From Streptacidiphilus melanogenes (GTDB taxonomy: Bacteria; Actinomycetota; Actinomycetes; Streptomycetales; Streptomycetaceae): a stretch of DNA of 33,993 nucleotides. The DNA lies in NCBI RefSeq assembly GCF_000787835.1, contig NZ_BBPP01000018.1, forward strand, positions 1-33,993. The letters are read 5' to 3'. The notes under the pieces were generated by a model. It had not been told where the DNA came from. It made no database searches and saw nothing but the letters and a program-made list of their open reading frames with translations. The first letter of the stretch is position 1. Each line of letters starts with the position of its first letter. Of the stretch, positions 1 through 7,490 are shown one piece after another. The translations under genes and the position numbers were made by a program.

Positions 1-53
1 TGACTCAGTGAACTGGCCACCACGTCGTCCTACGGCGCGGCCGGTTACTCGCA

Positions 54-95
54 CGATAAGGGTACTCAGTGCCATCTGCCAAGGCACTGAGTGCC
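54..95 (-). promoter_or_regulatory. Tandem palindromic operators over a leftward promoter
   Basis: Two 13-bp sites, GGTACTCAGTGCC (61-73, one mismatch to perfect dyad symmetry) and GGCACTGAGTGCC (83-95, perfect palindrome), have centres 22 bp apart, which is two helical turns. A third core, ACTCAGT, lies at 3-9. On the minus strand TTGGCA (82-77) and TTATCG (59-54) are 17 bp apart and could be a -35/-10 pair. The first site would then fall in the spacer and the second upstream of the -35. The gene served would start left of base 1. The adjacent TetR protein is the natural candidate binder, but that is inference from proximity. Confidence 0.5.
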
Positions 96-100
96 ATGGC

Positions 101-703
101 CTACATCACTGCGGCGTCGAGCAGCGGGCCGAGCTCCGCCGAGACCGTGGTCAGGGCGTGGGTGTCGCGCTCCGCGCGGGCGATGAGCAGCGCGCCTTCC
201 AGGGTGCTGACCATGAGCGTCGCGAGCGAGGCGCCGCGCGCCTGTGGGACGCCGAGCTCGGTCAGGGCCGCGGCGAGGGGCCGGCGCCAGCAGTCGAAGG
301 CCTGGGCGGCCGCGGTGCGCGCGGAGTCCGTGGTGTCGGCGCAGTCGACGGTCACGGCCGCGACCGGGCAGCCGAACGCGAAGTCGGTCGCCAGGCACTC
401 CTCGGTCCACTGGGAGATCAGCGCGGCGAAGAGCCGACTCGGGCGCCGGTCGTCGGCCGGCAGCGCGGCGAGGTTGCGGGTGACGCGCCGCGCCGCGTAG
501 TTGCCGGCCCAGGTGACGGCCTCGCCGACCAGCTGCTCCTTGCCGCCGGGGAAGTAGTGCTGCAGCGACCCGCGCGGGGCGTCGGCATGCGCGGCGACGT
601 CGCGCATGCCGGTGGCGCCCACGCCGTCGCGCCGGATCAGCTGCGCGGCGCTGAACACCATGCGCTCGCGCGGCGAGTACACGCGCGTCCCGTGCTCGGT
701 CAT
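101..703 (-). CDS. TetR/AcrR-family transcriptional regulator (LmrA/YxaF-like)
   Basis: This 200-residue protein has the usual TetR length. The N-terminal helix-turn-helix spans about residues 12-60 and includes the stretch GATGMRDVAAHADAPRGSLQ followed by HYFPGGKEQL, the recognition-helix pattern of the family. The C-terminal ligand-binding half resembles the LmrA/YxaF branch, with motifs such as FGCPVAAV and LEGALLIARAE. Proteins of this branch usually repress a neighbouring efflux or detoxification gene and are released by a small ligand. The start codon lies inside an ATGA overlap with the stop of the upstream acetyltransferase gene, so the two genes form a translationally coupled operon. 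Palindromic site pairs lie both downstream (61-95) and at the operon promoter (1253-1293). Which of them it binds is unknown. Confidence 0.85.
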   Translation of the reverse strand: MTEHGTRVYSPRERMVFSAAQLIRRDGVGATGMRDVAAHADAPRGSLQHYFPGGKEQLVGEAVTWAGNYAARRVTRNLAALPADDRRPSRLFAALISQWTEECLATDFAFGCPVAAVTVDCADTTDSARTAAAQAFDCWRRPLAAALTELGVPQARGASLATLMVSTLEGALLIARAERDTHALTTVSAELGPLLDAAVM

Positions 704-1266
704 GGCTCCAGCCTATAGACGGGCGGGCGCGCGGCGGGATCGGCGAAGGGGCCGTCCGGGATCGCGTAGATCCCGGTGAGTCCGTCACGGTCGACGGTTC
801 TGCGGACGAGGGTGAGGCCGCGGGTGAGGGCGGTCAGCAGGCGGCCGCGACCGTGCTCTACCTCGGCGACGATCCGGGTCACCCCGCGGCACGCGGCGCG
901 TTCGATCAGGGCGGCGGTCAGGGCCCGGCCGAGGCCCCGGCGCTGCCAGGCGTCGACGACCAGCAGGCCCAGCTCGGCGGTGCCCCCGTCGGTCGGGCCG
1001 TACGGGAGGGCGAGACTGCCGAGCGCGACCAGCTCCCTGCTCGCCCCGGCGCGCACGGCCAGGGCGTCGTGGCGCTCGGGCGGTCCGGCGAGCAGCTCGT
1101 CCAGGTGGCGGGCGGGGAAGGCGGGCAGTGGGGCCCGGAACCGGTGCCGGACGGAGGCGACCGAGCAGGCGGCGAAGAGGCGGTGCACGTCGGCACGGTC
1201 CTCGGGGCGGATCGGGGTGATGCGCCAGGGGAGGAGGCCGACCTGGGGTTCCATGACGGCTGTCAT
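700..1266 (-). CDS. GNAT-family N-acetyltransferase
   Basis: A 188-residue protein with the GNAT fold. Motif A, the acetyl-CoA pyrophosphate loop, is seen as VVDAWQRRGLGRALTAALIE (QRRGLG) near residue 115-135, preceded by a strand rich in hydrophobic residues (TAELGLLVV). The C-terminal half carries the expected strand-turn (GLTLVRRTVDRDGLTGIYAI). The substrate cannot be told from sequence. I place the start at 1266 (MTAVMEP), because TTGCAC (1302-1297) and TAATAA (1279-1274) are spaced 17 bp and would put the transcription start at or next to this ATG, giving a leaderless mRNA. An alternative ATG lies four codons downstream at 1254. The gene is first in an operon with the TetR gene, with a 4-base overlap. 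Confidence 0.85.
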   Translation of the reverse strand: MTAVMEPQVGLLPWRITPIRPEDRADVHRLFAACSVASVRHRFRAPLPAFPARHLDELLAGPPERHDALAVRAGASRELVALGSLALPYGPTDGGTAELGLLVVDAWQRRGLGRALTAALIERAACRGVTRIVAEVEHGRGRLLTALTRGLTLVRRTVDRDGLTGIYAIPDGPFADPAARPPVYRLEP

Positions 1267-1302
1267 AGGTCCATTATTATGACGGTGGTCATAGAGGTGC
1301 AA
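1253..1302 (-). promoter_or_regulatory. Leaderless promoter with two ATGAC-N4-GTCAT operators
   Basis: Two copies of ATGAC-N4-GTCAT occur at 1253-1266 and 1279-1292, 26 bp apart; the second extends to TATGAC-N4-GTCATA (1278-1293). The candidate leftward promoter TTGCAC-N17-TAATAA (1302-1274) has one copy covering the spacer and -10 and the other covering the transcription start and the acetyltransferase start codon. This is the geometry of repression, possibly autoregulation by the TetR gene of the same operon. The divergent dehydrogenase gene starts at 1349, so its promoter must also lie in this region. Confidence 0.5.
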
Positions 1303-1348
1303 GGGTCGGGAGACGGCCCGCGAACGCACGGAAGGGCAGGGTGCGGCG

Positions 1349-2230
1349 ATGTCGGATCCGGTGGGATTTCTCGGGCTGGGGGTCATGGGCGGGCCGATGG
1401 CCCTCAACCTCGCGCGTGCGGGCACGCAGCTGGTCGTCTGGAACCGCACCCCCGCCCGGACCGAGCCGCTGCGCGCGGCGGGCGCGCGCGTCGCCGCCGA
1501 GCCGGCGGAGGTGTTCCGCGACGCGCGGACCGTGCTGCTGATGCCGTACGACGCGGACGTCGCCGACGCGATACTGGCACGCGGGACGGCGGAGTTCGCC
1601 CAGCGCGTCGCCGGGCGCACGATCGTGCACATGGGAACCGCCGAGCCACGGTGGTCACGGGTCCTGGAGGCGGAGATCCGCGCGGCCGGCGGCCGCTACG
1701 TCGAGGCGCCCGTCTCCGGCTCCCGGGTCCCGGCCGAGCAGGGGCAGCTGGTCGCGATGCTCGCCGGGGAGCCGGACGCGGTGGCGCAGGTGCGGCCGTT
1801 GCTCGCGCCGCTGTGCCGAGAAGCGTTCGCGTGCGGGCCGGTGCCGGGCGCGCTGCTGATGAAGCTCGCGGTCAACGTCTTCCTCATCACCACGGTCACC
1901 GGCCTCGCCGAGTCGTTCCACTTCGCCGCGCGACACGGCCTCGACCCCGCGCTGCTGCGCGACATCCTGGACGCCGGCCCGATGGCGAGCGCGGTCTCCC
2001 GCCTCAAGGCGGCGAAACTGACGGACGGTGACTTCTCGGTCCAGGCGGGCATCCTGGACGTGCTCAAGAACAACCGCCTGATCGTCGAGGCGGCGCGGGC
2101 GGCGGGCATCGCCTCGCCGCTGCTGGACGTCTGCCACGCGCTGTACGCGGAGACGGCGGAACTGGGCCACGGCGCGCAGGACATGGTGGCCGTCCTGCGC
2201 GCCGTCGAGGCCCGGAGCGACGCCGGCTGA
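1349..2230 (+). CDS. NAD(P)-dependent beta-hydroxyacid dehydrogenase (3-hydroxyisobutyrate dehydrogenase family)
   Basis: This 293-residue protein matches the length and motif order of the beta-hydroxyacid dehydrogenase family, which oxidises 3-hydroxyacids or reduces the matching semialdehydes. The N-terminal Rossmann motif is [19 protein letters not shown] (residues 7-25). The substrate-binding motif appears as EAPVSGS (119-125). The catalytic lysine is K172, in MKLAVN, with the conserved asparagine at 176. The second domain is all-helical, with [20 protein letters not shown] where most members have a K-D pair, so substrate preference may differ. A ribosome site (GAAGGGCAGGG) lies upstream of the ATG. 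It diverges from the GNAT-TetR operon and converges with the TPR gene. The physiological substrate cannot be assigned. Confidence 0.88.
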   Translation: MSDPVGFLGLGVMGGPMALNLARAGTQLVVWNRTPARTEPLRAAGARVAAEPAEVFRDARTVLLMPYDADVADAILARGTAEFAQRVAGRTIVHMGTAEPRWSRVLEAEIRAAGGRYVEAPVSGSRVPAEQGQLVAMLAGEPDAVAQVRPLLAPLCREAFACGPVPGALLMKLAVNVFLITTVTGLAESFHFAARHGLDPALLRDILDAGPMASAVSRLKAAKLTDGDFSVQAGILDVLKNNRLIVEAARAAGIASPLLDVCHALYAETAELGHGAQDMVAVLRAVEARSDAG

Positions 2231-2254
2231 GCCGGAGTCGGTCGGGTCAGCCGG
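2223..2254. terminator. Bidirectional terminator hairpin between convergent genes
   Basis: CCGGCTGA (2223-2230) and TCAGCCGG (2247-2254) form a perfect 8-bp stem. Each arm contains the last codons and TGA stop of one of the two convergent genes (dehydrogenase and TPR protein). There is no U-tract, as is common in GC-rich actinobacteria. Confidence 0.5.
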
Positions 2255-5200
2255 TCTGCGCGGCGATCCGGTCGCGCAGACCGGCGAGAATCTTCGCCGC
2301 CTGCGCCAGCCCCGCCTGCTCGCAGCGGGTGACGCCCGCGCCCAGGCGCTGCAGCGCGGCGTCGCGGCGCTCCAGCGGACCGGCCTCGACGATGGCCGCC
2401 AGCCGCAGCGACTCCGCGCGCGGTTCCTCGGCCTCGCGGCCGACCGCCGTGTAGACCGCGATCGACTGCTCGAACGCAGCCAGCGCCTCCTCCGGCCGTC
2501 GTGCCTCAGCGAGGGCGCGGCCCCGCTCGTAGTGCGCGGCCCCGGTGACGAACCAGCTCGTCACGCCGTGTCCTGCGGCGACCGCGTCCGCGCCGACGCG
2601 CTCGGAGTCCGCGATCCGGGCGAGTGCCTCGTCCAGCGCGTCCGGGCCGCCCGCCTCCATGAGCTGCCGGGCGAAGTCGCGCAGCGTCGCCGCCATCTGG
2701 TCGGCGCGCGGCGCGACCGTGTGGGAGGCGAGCGCCCGTTCCAGCGCCGCGCGGGCGGCGTCGAGACGACCCGCCTCCGCCAGCGCGCCGGTCGCCTCGC
2801 AGGCGGCCATGGTGTGGACGTCCTGGTCCTCCCAGCCCGAGACGGCGTCCGCGAGCCGGAGGAACTCTTCGGCGGCGTCGCGGTGCTCGCCCAGCGCGCC
2901 GAGACCGCGTGCGAGGTCCAGCCGCAGCTGGGCGTGGAGCCTCTCCCAGCCCTCGGCGTCGTCCGGCGTCGTGGCCTCCGCGTCCGCCAGCGCGGACTCC
3001 AGCACGGCCACCGCGTCGGCGGTGCGGCCGCTGCGGCGCAGCAGGTTGGCCAGGTTCAGCCGCGCGGGCACGGCGTTCTCGGTGTCGCCGGCGCGGTCGA
3101 AACGGGCGGCGGCCTCGGTCACCGCGCGGACCGCGCCGTTGGTGTCGCCGACCATCGCGCAGGCCTGGCCCAGCATCATGTGGGCCGGTCCGTACGGGAA
3201 CGACGCGTCCGGCCAGCGGGCGGACTCGCCCAGCGCGCGGTGGAACACCTCGACCGCCTCCTGCGGCCGCTGCTGCTGCATCCGGATCTGCCCCAGCAAC
3301 ACCAGCGCACGCGGCGCGCGCCACGGCTGCTCCACCTCCTCCAGCAGCCGCAGCGCCTCCGCCAACGCCTGCTCGGCCTCGTCGAGCCGCCCCATCCGCG
3401 CGGCGATGTCCGCCCGGTACTGCAGCGCGAGCGAGACCCGGTGCCCCATCCCGAACCCGGCGGCCGCCTGCTGGAACGCGCCGTTCTCCGCCTCGAAGAG
3501 GGCGAGAGCCTGCTCGACGCTCTGCGCGCCAGCGGCCACGGTCTCGGCGGCGGGACCGCACACGGCCCCCTCGGCGGCGGACGGAGCCGTGACGGCCGGC
3601 TCGCCCGGGGCCTCACGGCCCGAGCTCTCATGGCCCGGGGCCTCAGCGACGGCCTCTGCGCCCGGGGCGGGAGCGTCCGAAGCAGCACGGTCCGAAGCGG
3701 CATGGTCCGGGGCGGGCGCCCCGGCTGCGGCTCCTGCGGCTGCCTTGGCATCCGTGGCCTGCGTGGGCTCCGCCAGCTGTGCGGCAGCGTCGGCTGTGGC
3801 CTCCGCCCGCTCGTCTGCGGCCTGGAGGGCGCGGTAGAGGGCGTGGTGGGCCGCGTAGGTGCGGCTCTGGAGGACGGTGAGGAGGCTGTCCGGGTCGGTG
3901 GCGGGGTTCGTTGCGCGCAGGGCGGCTGCTGCGTCCCGGAGTCGGTCCAGGGACGCCCAGTCCGTGCGGCCGCCGTCGGGTTCCGCGTCGACGACCGCCA
4001 GGCGGGCCTGCGCGGCGATGCGGCGGTCCTCGCGGGCCGCTTCGGTGAAGTGCGCGACGGCGCGCTCCATCTCGGTGCGGGCGGCGGCGCGGTCGCGGCG
4101 TTCCATCGCCTCGGCGGCGCGCTGCTGCGCGACCTCCGCGCGGAGCAGCGCGAGCGGGCCGATCCCGGCGTCATCGGGGAGGACGAACTCCTCGGCGTCG
4201 ATCCGCTCGGCCACGCGCAGCCAGAACGCGTCCGCGTCGGGGTGGCCCGCGCGGTACAACTCGCGTGCCCTGCTCACCAGTTCGGCGAAGTCCTGCGGTG
4301 TCTCGGCCGCCACCGGCGCGGGACGGACGGGTGTCGCGGCGGGGGTGTGCGCCCCGGGGAGGCCCGGCGCGCGGACGCCGAGCGCCAACGGCTCGGCCAG
4401 CAGCGGCTGCTGGCCGACGCGGGCGCGGATGCGCGTGCCGACGCCGTCGGTGCCGTTGCGCGCGTCGAAGCGGCCGGCCAGCTCCTCGTTCAGCGCGCGG
4501 ACGTGCGCGAGCAGCGAGGCGACCGTCCAGTTCTCGCCAGGCGGGCCGCTGACAGGCAGCTCGCCATGGCCGTCCGCGTCCAGGCGGGTGAGCAGCAACT
4601 GCACGCCGGAACGGAAGTTGAGCAGGCCCAGCGGATTGCCCTCGGTGGCCCACAGGTCGCGGTTCTCGGCCAGGATCTCCAGGCCGCGCGCCTCGTTGCG
4701 GGTCAGCGCGCAGAACTCCACGTGCAGGCCGATCTCGGTGGTCTGGCTGGTCTTGCCGCGCGAGAAGCGGTAGCCGACCAGGTGGCTGGAGCGCGCTTCG
4801 TCGAGGCGGCCCGCGCGGACGAACGGCAGCAGCGCGTGGGCGTGGCTGGACCACGGCTCCTCGCTGCAGGTGCTCTCGCCCTCCAGGACGGGCTTCCAGA
4901 TCTCCAGCGCCCGCGCGTCCTCGCCGCGGTGGGCGTGGAAGTCGGCGCGGCTGCGCAGCTCGCAGGCGACGCAGTCGCTGTAGCGGGTGCGCGGCCGGGC
5001 GGTCCACAGCTCGAAGGCGTCCTCGACGCCCGCGTCGTCCGGGCCGCCCAGATGCCAGGCCAGGTAGAAGCGCTGCGCGTAGTACGGCTGGAGGCCCAGC
5101 TCCGCCTTCACGTAGCGGGACTTCATCTCCTCGTCCCAGCGGCGCACCGACTCGAGCGGCACCTCGGGCAGCCCGCGAAGCGCCGAGGCGACCCACTTGA

Positions 5201-5501
5201 ACCGCCAGAACAGCTGGGTGCGGGCCCACTCGTTGAACGCCTCGGGCTTGGTGTCCCACAGCTTCAGCACCTTGGCGAAGACCACCGGCGACTTCCGCTG
5301 CTCGGCGTCGTAGGTGTACGCCTCCTGGAGGTCCATCAGGGCGACGACGAGCAGCTCCGGGTCGTCCAGCCGCCCGCTCTCGTGCAGCTGCTCGGCCGCC
5401 TCCGCCAACTCCTCGGCGGTGACGGTGCGCTGCTTGCCGTAGGGGCGCTCGTCGTTGGCGCGCAGCGCCTGGGCCAGAGCCTCGGGGGTGTCCACGCTCA
5501 C
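2247..5501 (-). CDS. Large tetratricopeptide-repeat protein, coupled to Hsp90
   Basis: A 1084-residue soluble helical-repeat protein. Residues 1-320 form an irregular helical array (for example DFHAHRGEDARALEIWKPVL). Residues 400-560 form a second array. An Ala/Pro/Glu-rich, probably disordered linker spans about 562-660 (bases 3522-3818). Residues 660-1080 contain clearer TPR units such as ADIAARMGRLDEAEQALAEA and ALVLLGQIRMQQQRPQEAVE. There is no signal peptide, membrane segment or catalytic motif, so it is probably a scaffold. I chose the GTG at 5501 because it overlaps the htpG stop in a GTGA arrangement; the open frame further upstream merely shadows htpG. In eukaryotes TPR proteins are classic Hsp90 co-chaperones. 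A partnership here is inferred from translational coupling, not shown. Confidence 0.85.
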   Translation of the reverse strand: MSVDTPEALAQALRANDERPYGKQRTVTAEELAEAAEQLHESGRLDDPELLVVALMDLQEAYTYDAEQRKSPVVFAKVLKLWDTKPEAFNEWARTQLFWRFKWVASALRGLPEVPLESVRRWDEEMKSRYVKAELGLQPYYAQRFYLAWHLGGPDDAGVEDAFELWTARPRTRYSDCVACELRSRADFHAHRGEDARALEIWKPVLEGESTCSEEPWSSHAHALLPFVRAGRLDEARSSHLVGYRFSRGKTSQTTEIGLHVEFCALTRNEARGLEILAENRDLWATEGNPLGLLNFRSGVQLLLTRLDADGHGELPVSGPPGENWTVASLLAHVRALNEELAGRFDARNGTDGVGTRIRARVGQQPLLAEPLALGVRAPGLPGAHTPAATPVRPAPVAAETPQDFAELVSRARELYRAGHPDADAFWLRVAERIDAEEFVLPDDAGIGPLALLRAEVAQQRAAEAMERRDRAAARTEMERAVAHFTEAAREDRRIAAQARLAVVDAEPDGGRTDWASLDRLRDAAAALRATNPATDPDSLLTVLQSRTYAAHHALYRALQAADERAEATADAAAQLAEPTQATDAKAAAGAAAGAPAPDHAASDRAASDAPAPGAEAVAEAPGHESSGREAPGEPAVTAPSAAEGAVCGPAAETVAAGAQSVEQALALFEAENGAFQQAAAGFGMGHRVSLALQYRADIAARMGRLDEAEQALAEALRLLEEVEQPWRAPRALVLLGQIRMQQQRPQEAVEVFHRALGESARWPDASFPYGPAHMMLGQACAMVGDTNGAVRAVTEAAARFDRAGDTENAVPARLNLANLLRRSGRTADAVAVLESALADAEATTPDDAEGWERLHAQLRLDLARGLGALGEHRDAAEEFLRLADAVSGWEDQDVHTMAACEATGALAEAGRLDAARAALERALASHTVAPRADQMAATLRDFARQLMEAGGPDALDEALARIADSERVGADAVAAGHGVTSWFVTGAAHYERGRALAEARRPEEALAAFEQSIAVYTAVGREAEEPRAESLRLAAIVEAGPLERRDAALQRLGAGVTRCEQAGLAQAAKILAGLRDRIAAQTG

Positions 5502-7438
5502 GCCTCGTTCTCCGTCCCGGAACCGTTCTGTGCCTCGTGTCCCCGCTGCGGGTGTCCCTGCTGTTCGTGTCCGAGCATGGCGTGGTCGAGCAGGCTGATG
5601 AAGGACCGGTTGAGCAGCGCGCTCTCGCTGGCCCGCAGGGGGCGGCGGGTCAGCAGCACCGCCTGCCCGTACAGGGCCTCCACGGCCGTCACCGCGAGCT
5701 CCCGGTGGGTGATCGTGGCGGCGCGGCGGACCAGCGGGTTGAGGTGGTTGAGCACCAGCTGGGCGCGCGGCGTCTCGGCGCGCAGCGAGCCGAGGATGTC
5801 CGCCCACAGGCCGTCCGCCTCCTGGGCCAGCTGCGCGCGCGAACGCTCGTGGCGCGCCTCGCGGTTGTCCAGCAGCAGGGCGGGGGCGTTGGTCGGGTGG
5901 AAGCTGCGCAGCGCCACGTCGCAGTCGAAGCGCCCGACGACCTCGCGGGCGATCGCCAGGAACGCGGACGCGGCCAGCTCGGCGGCCGGGTCGACGGAGT
6001 CGAGGTGCGCGGTGACCGTGCCGGGGTCCAGGTCGGCGACGGAGCTGCCAGGCCGGATCTCCGGGAGGCGGTGCACCAGGTCGCGGTCGTAGGTGTAGCC
6101 GCCGTTGATCACGCCCAGCCCGGCGGCGCCGGCGACGGGCGCGACCTGCCGGAACTCCTCGACGGTGCGGGTCACCAGGATGACCGGGTGGGTGCGGGCG
6201 AACTCGTCGAGCGTGACGTTGCCGTCCGTGGTCTCGAACGGGAGCCACGGCAGCAGCATCTTCAGCAGCTCGTCGTCGTACCGGGCCAGCGACTTGACCG
6301 CCAGGTGGTGCACGCCGATGAACCGGTGCAGCAGCGCCGGGTCGGTCGCGGACAGCCCCGTCAGCCACTCGCGGATCCGCGCGCCGAGGGCGTCGCGGAC
6401 GGCGGCGAGCGTCTCGTCCGCGTAGAGGCCCTCGCGCGAGGCGGTCGGGCGCAGCGCGTCGGTGTCGACGACGCAACGGACGAAGAAAGCCCATTCGGGC
6501 AGGAGTTCGTCCGCCTGGTCGGAGAGCAGCATGCCCTTCAGATGCACCCGGTGCCCGGCCCGGCGCGACGGCGGGGCGGCGTCCGGCAGCACGTAGGCGA
6601 CGCCGCGCAGGCCGACGACCGGCAGCTCCAGCTCGATGGTGTCGAGCGGGGCGAAGTCGAAGGTGCTGCGGCAGAACTCCGTGTACGCCTCGCGGCGCGC
6701 CAGCGGGGAGGCGTGCTGCGCCGCCCACGGCGGGGTCTCGTTGACCCGCAGCGCGCCGCCGTGCGCGTCCTGCACGGTGACGTCGTAGCGCAGCAGGCTG
6801 CCGAAGTCCCGGGCGAGCCGGACCACCTGGTCGTGCCGGGTCCACTCGCGCGCGTCGGCGCGCGGGGCGAGGGTGACCGTCGTGCCCGGCTCCGGCTTGG
6901 CGCCGGAGGGCAGGGTGCGGATGGTGTAGCGGCCGTCGGAGTGGCCGCGCCACTCGATGACGGGTGCGTCCTTCGTCCTTGCCGAGCGGGTCACGACGGT
7001 GATCTCGTCCGCGACCACGAAGCAGGCCAGCAGGCCGATGCCGAACTGCCCGATGAAGTCGCCGCGGGCGGTCGCCAGGCCCGCGCCGTCGATCCCGCCG
7101 TCGGCGCCGCGCTTGGAGCTGCGCCCGATCGTCGCGAGGAAGGTGTGCACGTCCTCCTCGGTCAGGCCGACGCCGGTATCGGTGACGGTGAGCGTCTCGG
7201 CGGCGCGCACGGTGATGGCGGCCGGGGCGTCCGGGTCGAGCAGGCGGCGCGCGGAGATCGCGTCGACGGCGTTCTGCAGCAGCTCGCGCAGGTAGACGCG
7301 AGGGCTGGAGTAGAGGTGATGGGAGAGCAGGTCCACCAGGCCGCGCAGGTCGACCTGGAAGGTGTGCGCGGCGGCGTCCGGGGCGGTGTCGCCGCCGTTG
7401 CCTGAGCGGTCGTTGCTGGAGCGTTCGAAGAGAGGCAC
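5498..7438 (-). CDS. htpG: Hsp90-family molecular chaperone (HtpG, actinobacterial divergent type)
   Basis: A 646-residue Hsp90 with the GHKL ATPase fold at the N-terminus. The Bergerat motifs are visible: YLRELLQNAVDA with the catalytic glutamate E52 and Mg-binding N56, TDTGVGL with D87, and GQFGIGLLACFVVADE (130-145). The middle and C-terminal domains follow, including VVDTDALRPTASREGLY. The N-terminus has an extra ~24 residues before the core fold. The C-terminal tail is hydrophilic and low-complexity (GHEQQGHPQRGHEAQ, ending ENEA) and lacks the EEVD peptide that eukaryotic Hsp90 uses to bind TPR proteins. Translation probably starts at GTG 7438. It is the middle gene of a three-gene operon and overlaps the TPR gene by 4 bases. 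The cellular clients are unknown. Confidence 0.92.
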   Translation of the reverse strand: MPLFERSSNDRSGNGGDTAPDAAAHTFQVDLRGLVDLLSHHLYSSPRVYLRELLQNAVDAISARRLLDPDAPAAITVRAAETLTVTDTGVGLTEEDVHTFLATIGRSSKRGADGGIDGAGLATARGDFIGQFGIGLLACFVVADEITVVTRSARTKDAPVIEWRGHSDGRYTIRTLPSGAKPEPGTTVTLAPRADAREWTRHDQVVRLARDFGSLLRYDVTVQDAHGGALRVNETPPWAAQHASPLARREAYTEFCRSTFDFAPLDTIELELPVVGLRGVAYVLPDAAPPSRRAGHRVHLKGMLLSDQADELLPEWAFFVRCVVDTDALRPTASREGLYADETLAAVRDALGARIREWLTGLSATDPALLHRFIGVHHLAVKSLARYDDELLKMLLPWLPFETTDGNVTLDEFARTHPVILVTRTVEEFRQVAPVAGAAGLGVINGGYTYDRDLVHRLPEIRPGSSVADLDPGTVTAHLDSVDPAAELAASAFLAIAREVVGRFDCDVALRSFHPTNAPALLLDNREARHERSRAQLAQEADGLWADILGSLRAETPRAQLVLNHLNPLVRRAATITHRELAVTAVEALYGQAVLLTRRPLRASESALLNRSFISLLDHAMLGHEQQGHPQRGHEAQNGSGTENEA

Positions 7439-7490
7439 CGTGACGGGTTCTTTCGTGGTCGCGAAGGCGTGGGGTTCGAGGGGCCGCGGC

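Noticed and set aside
853-2031. Plus-strand open frame across the GNAT gene and the dehydrogenase gene
   Set aside because: It overlaps two real genes out of frame and has no recognisable domain.
1664-2184. Minus-strand open frames inside the dehydrogenase gene
   Set aside because: They are shadows of a gene with clear family motifs on the plus strand.
2532-6092. Very long open frame on the plus strand opposite the TPR and htpG genes
   Set aside because: It is antisense to two well-supported genes. The encoded sequence is low-complexity Gly/Arg/Val-rich with no domain, the usual by-product of strong GC bias at third codon positions.
5502-6953. Upstream extension of the TPR gene frame to an ATG at 6953
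   Set aside because: It lies entirely inside htpG in another frame and encodes Arg/Pro-rich shadow sequence. The GTG at 5501 with the GTGA overlap is the better start.
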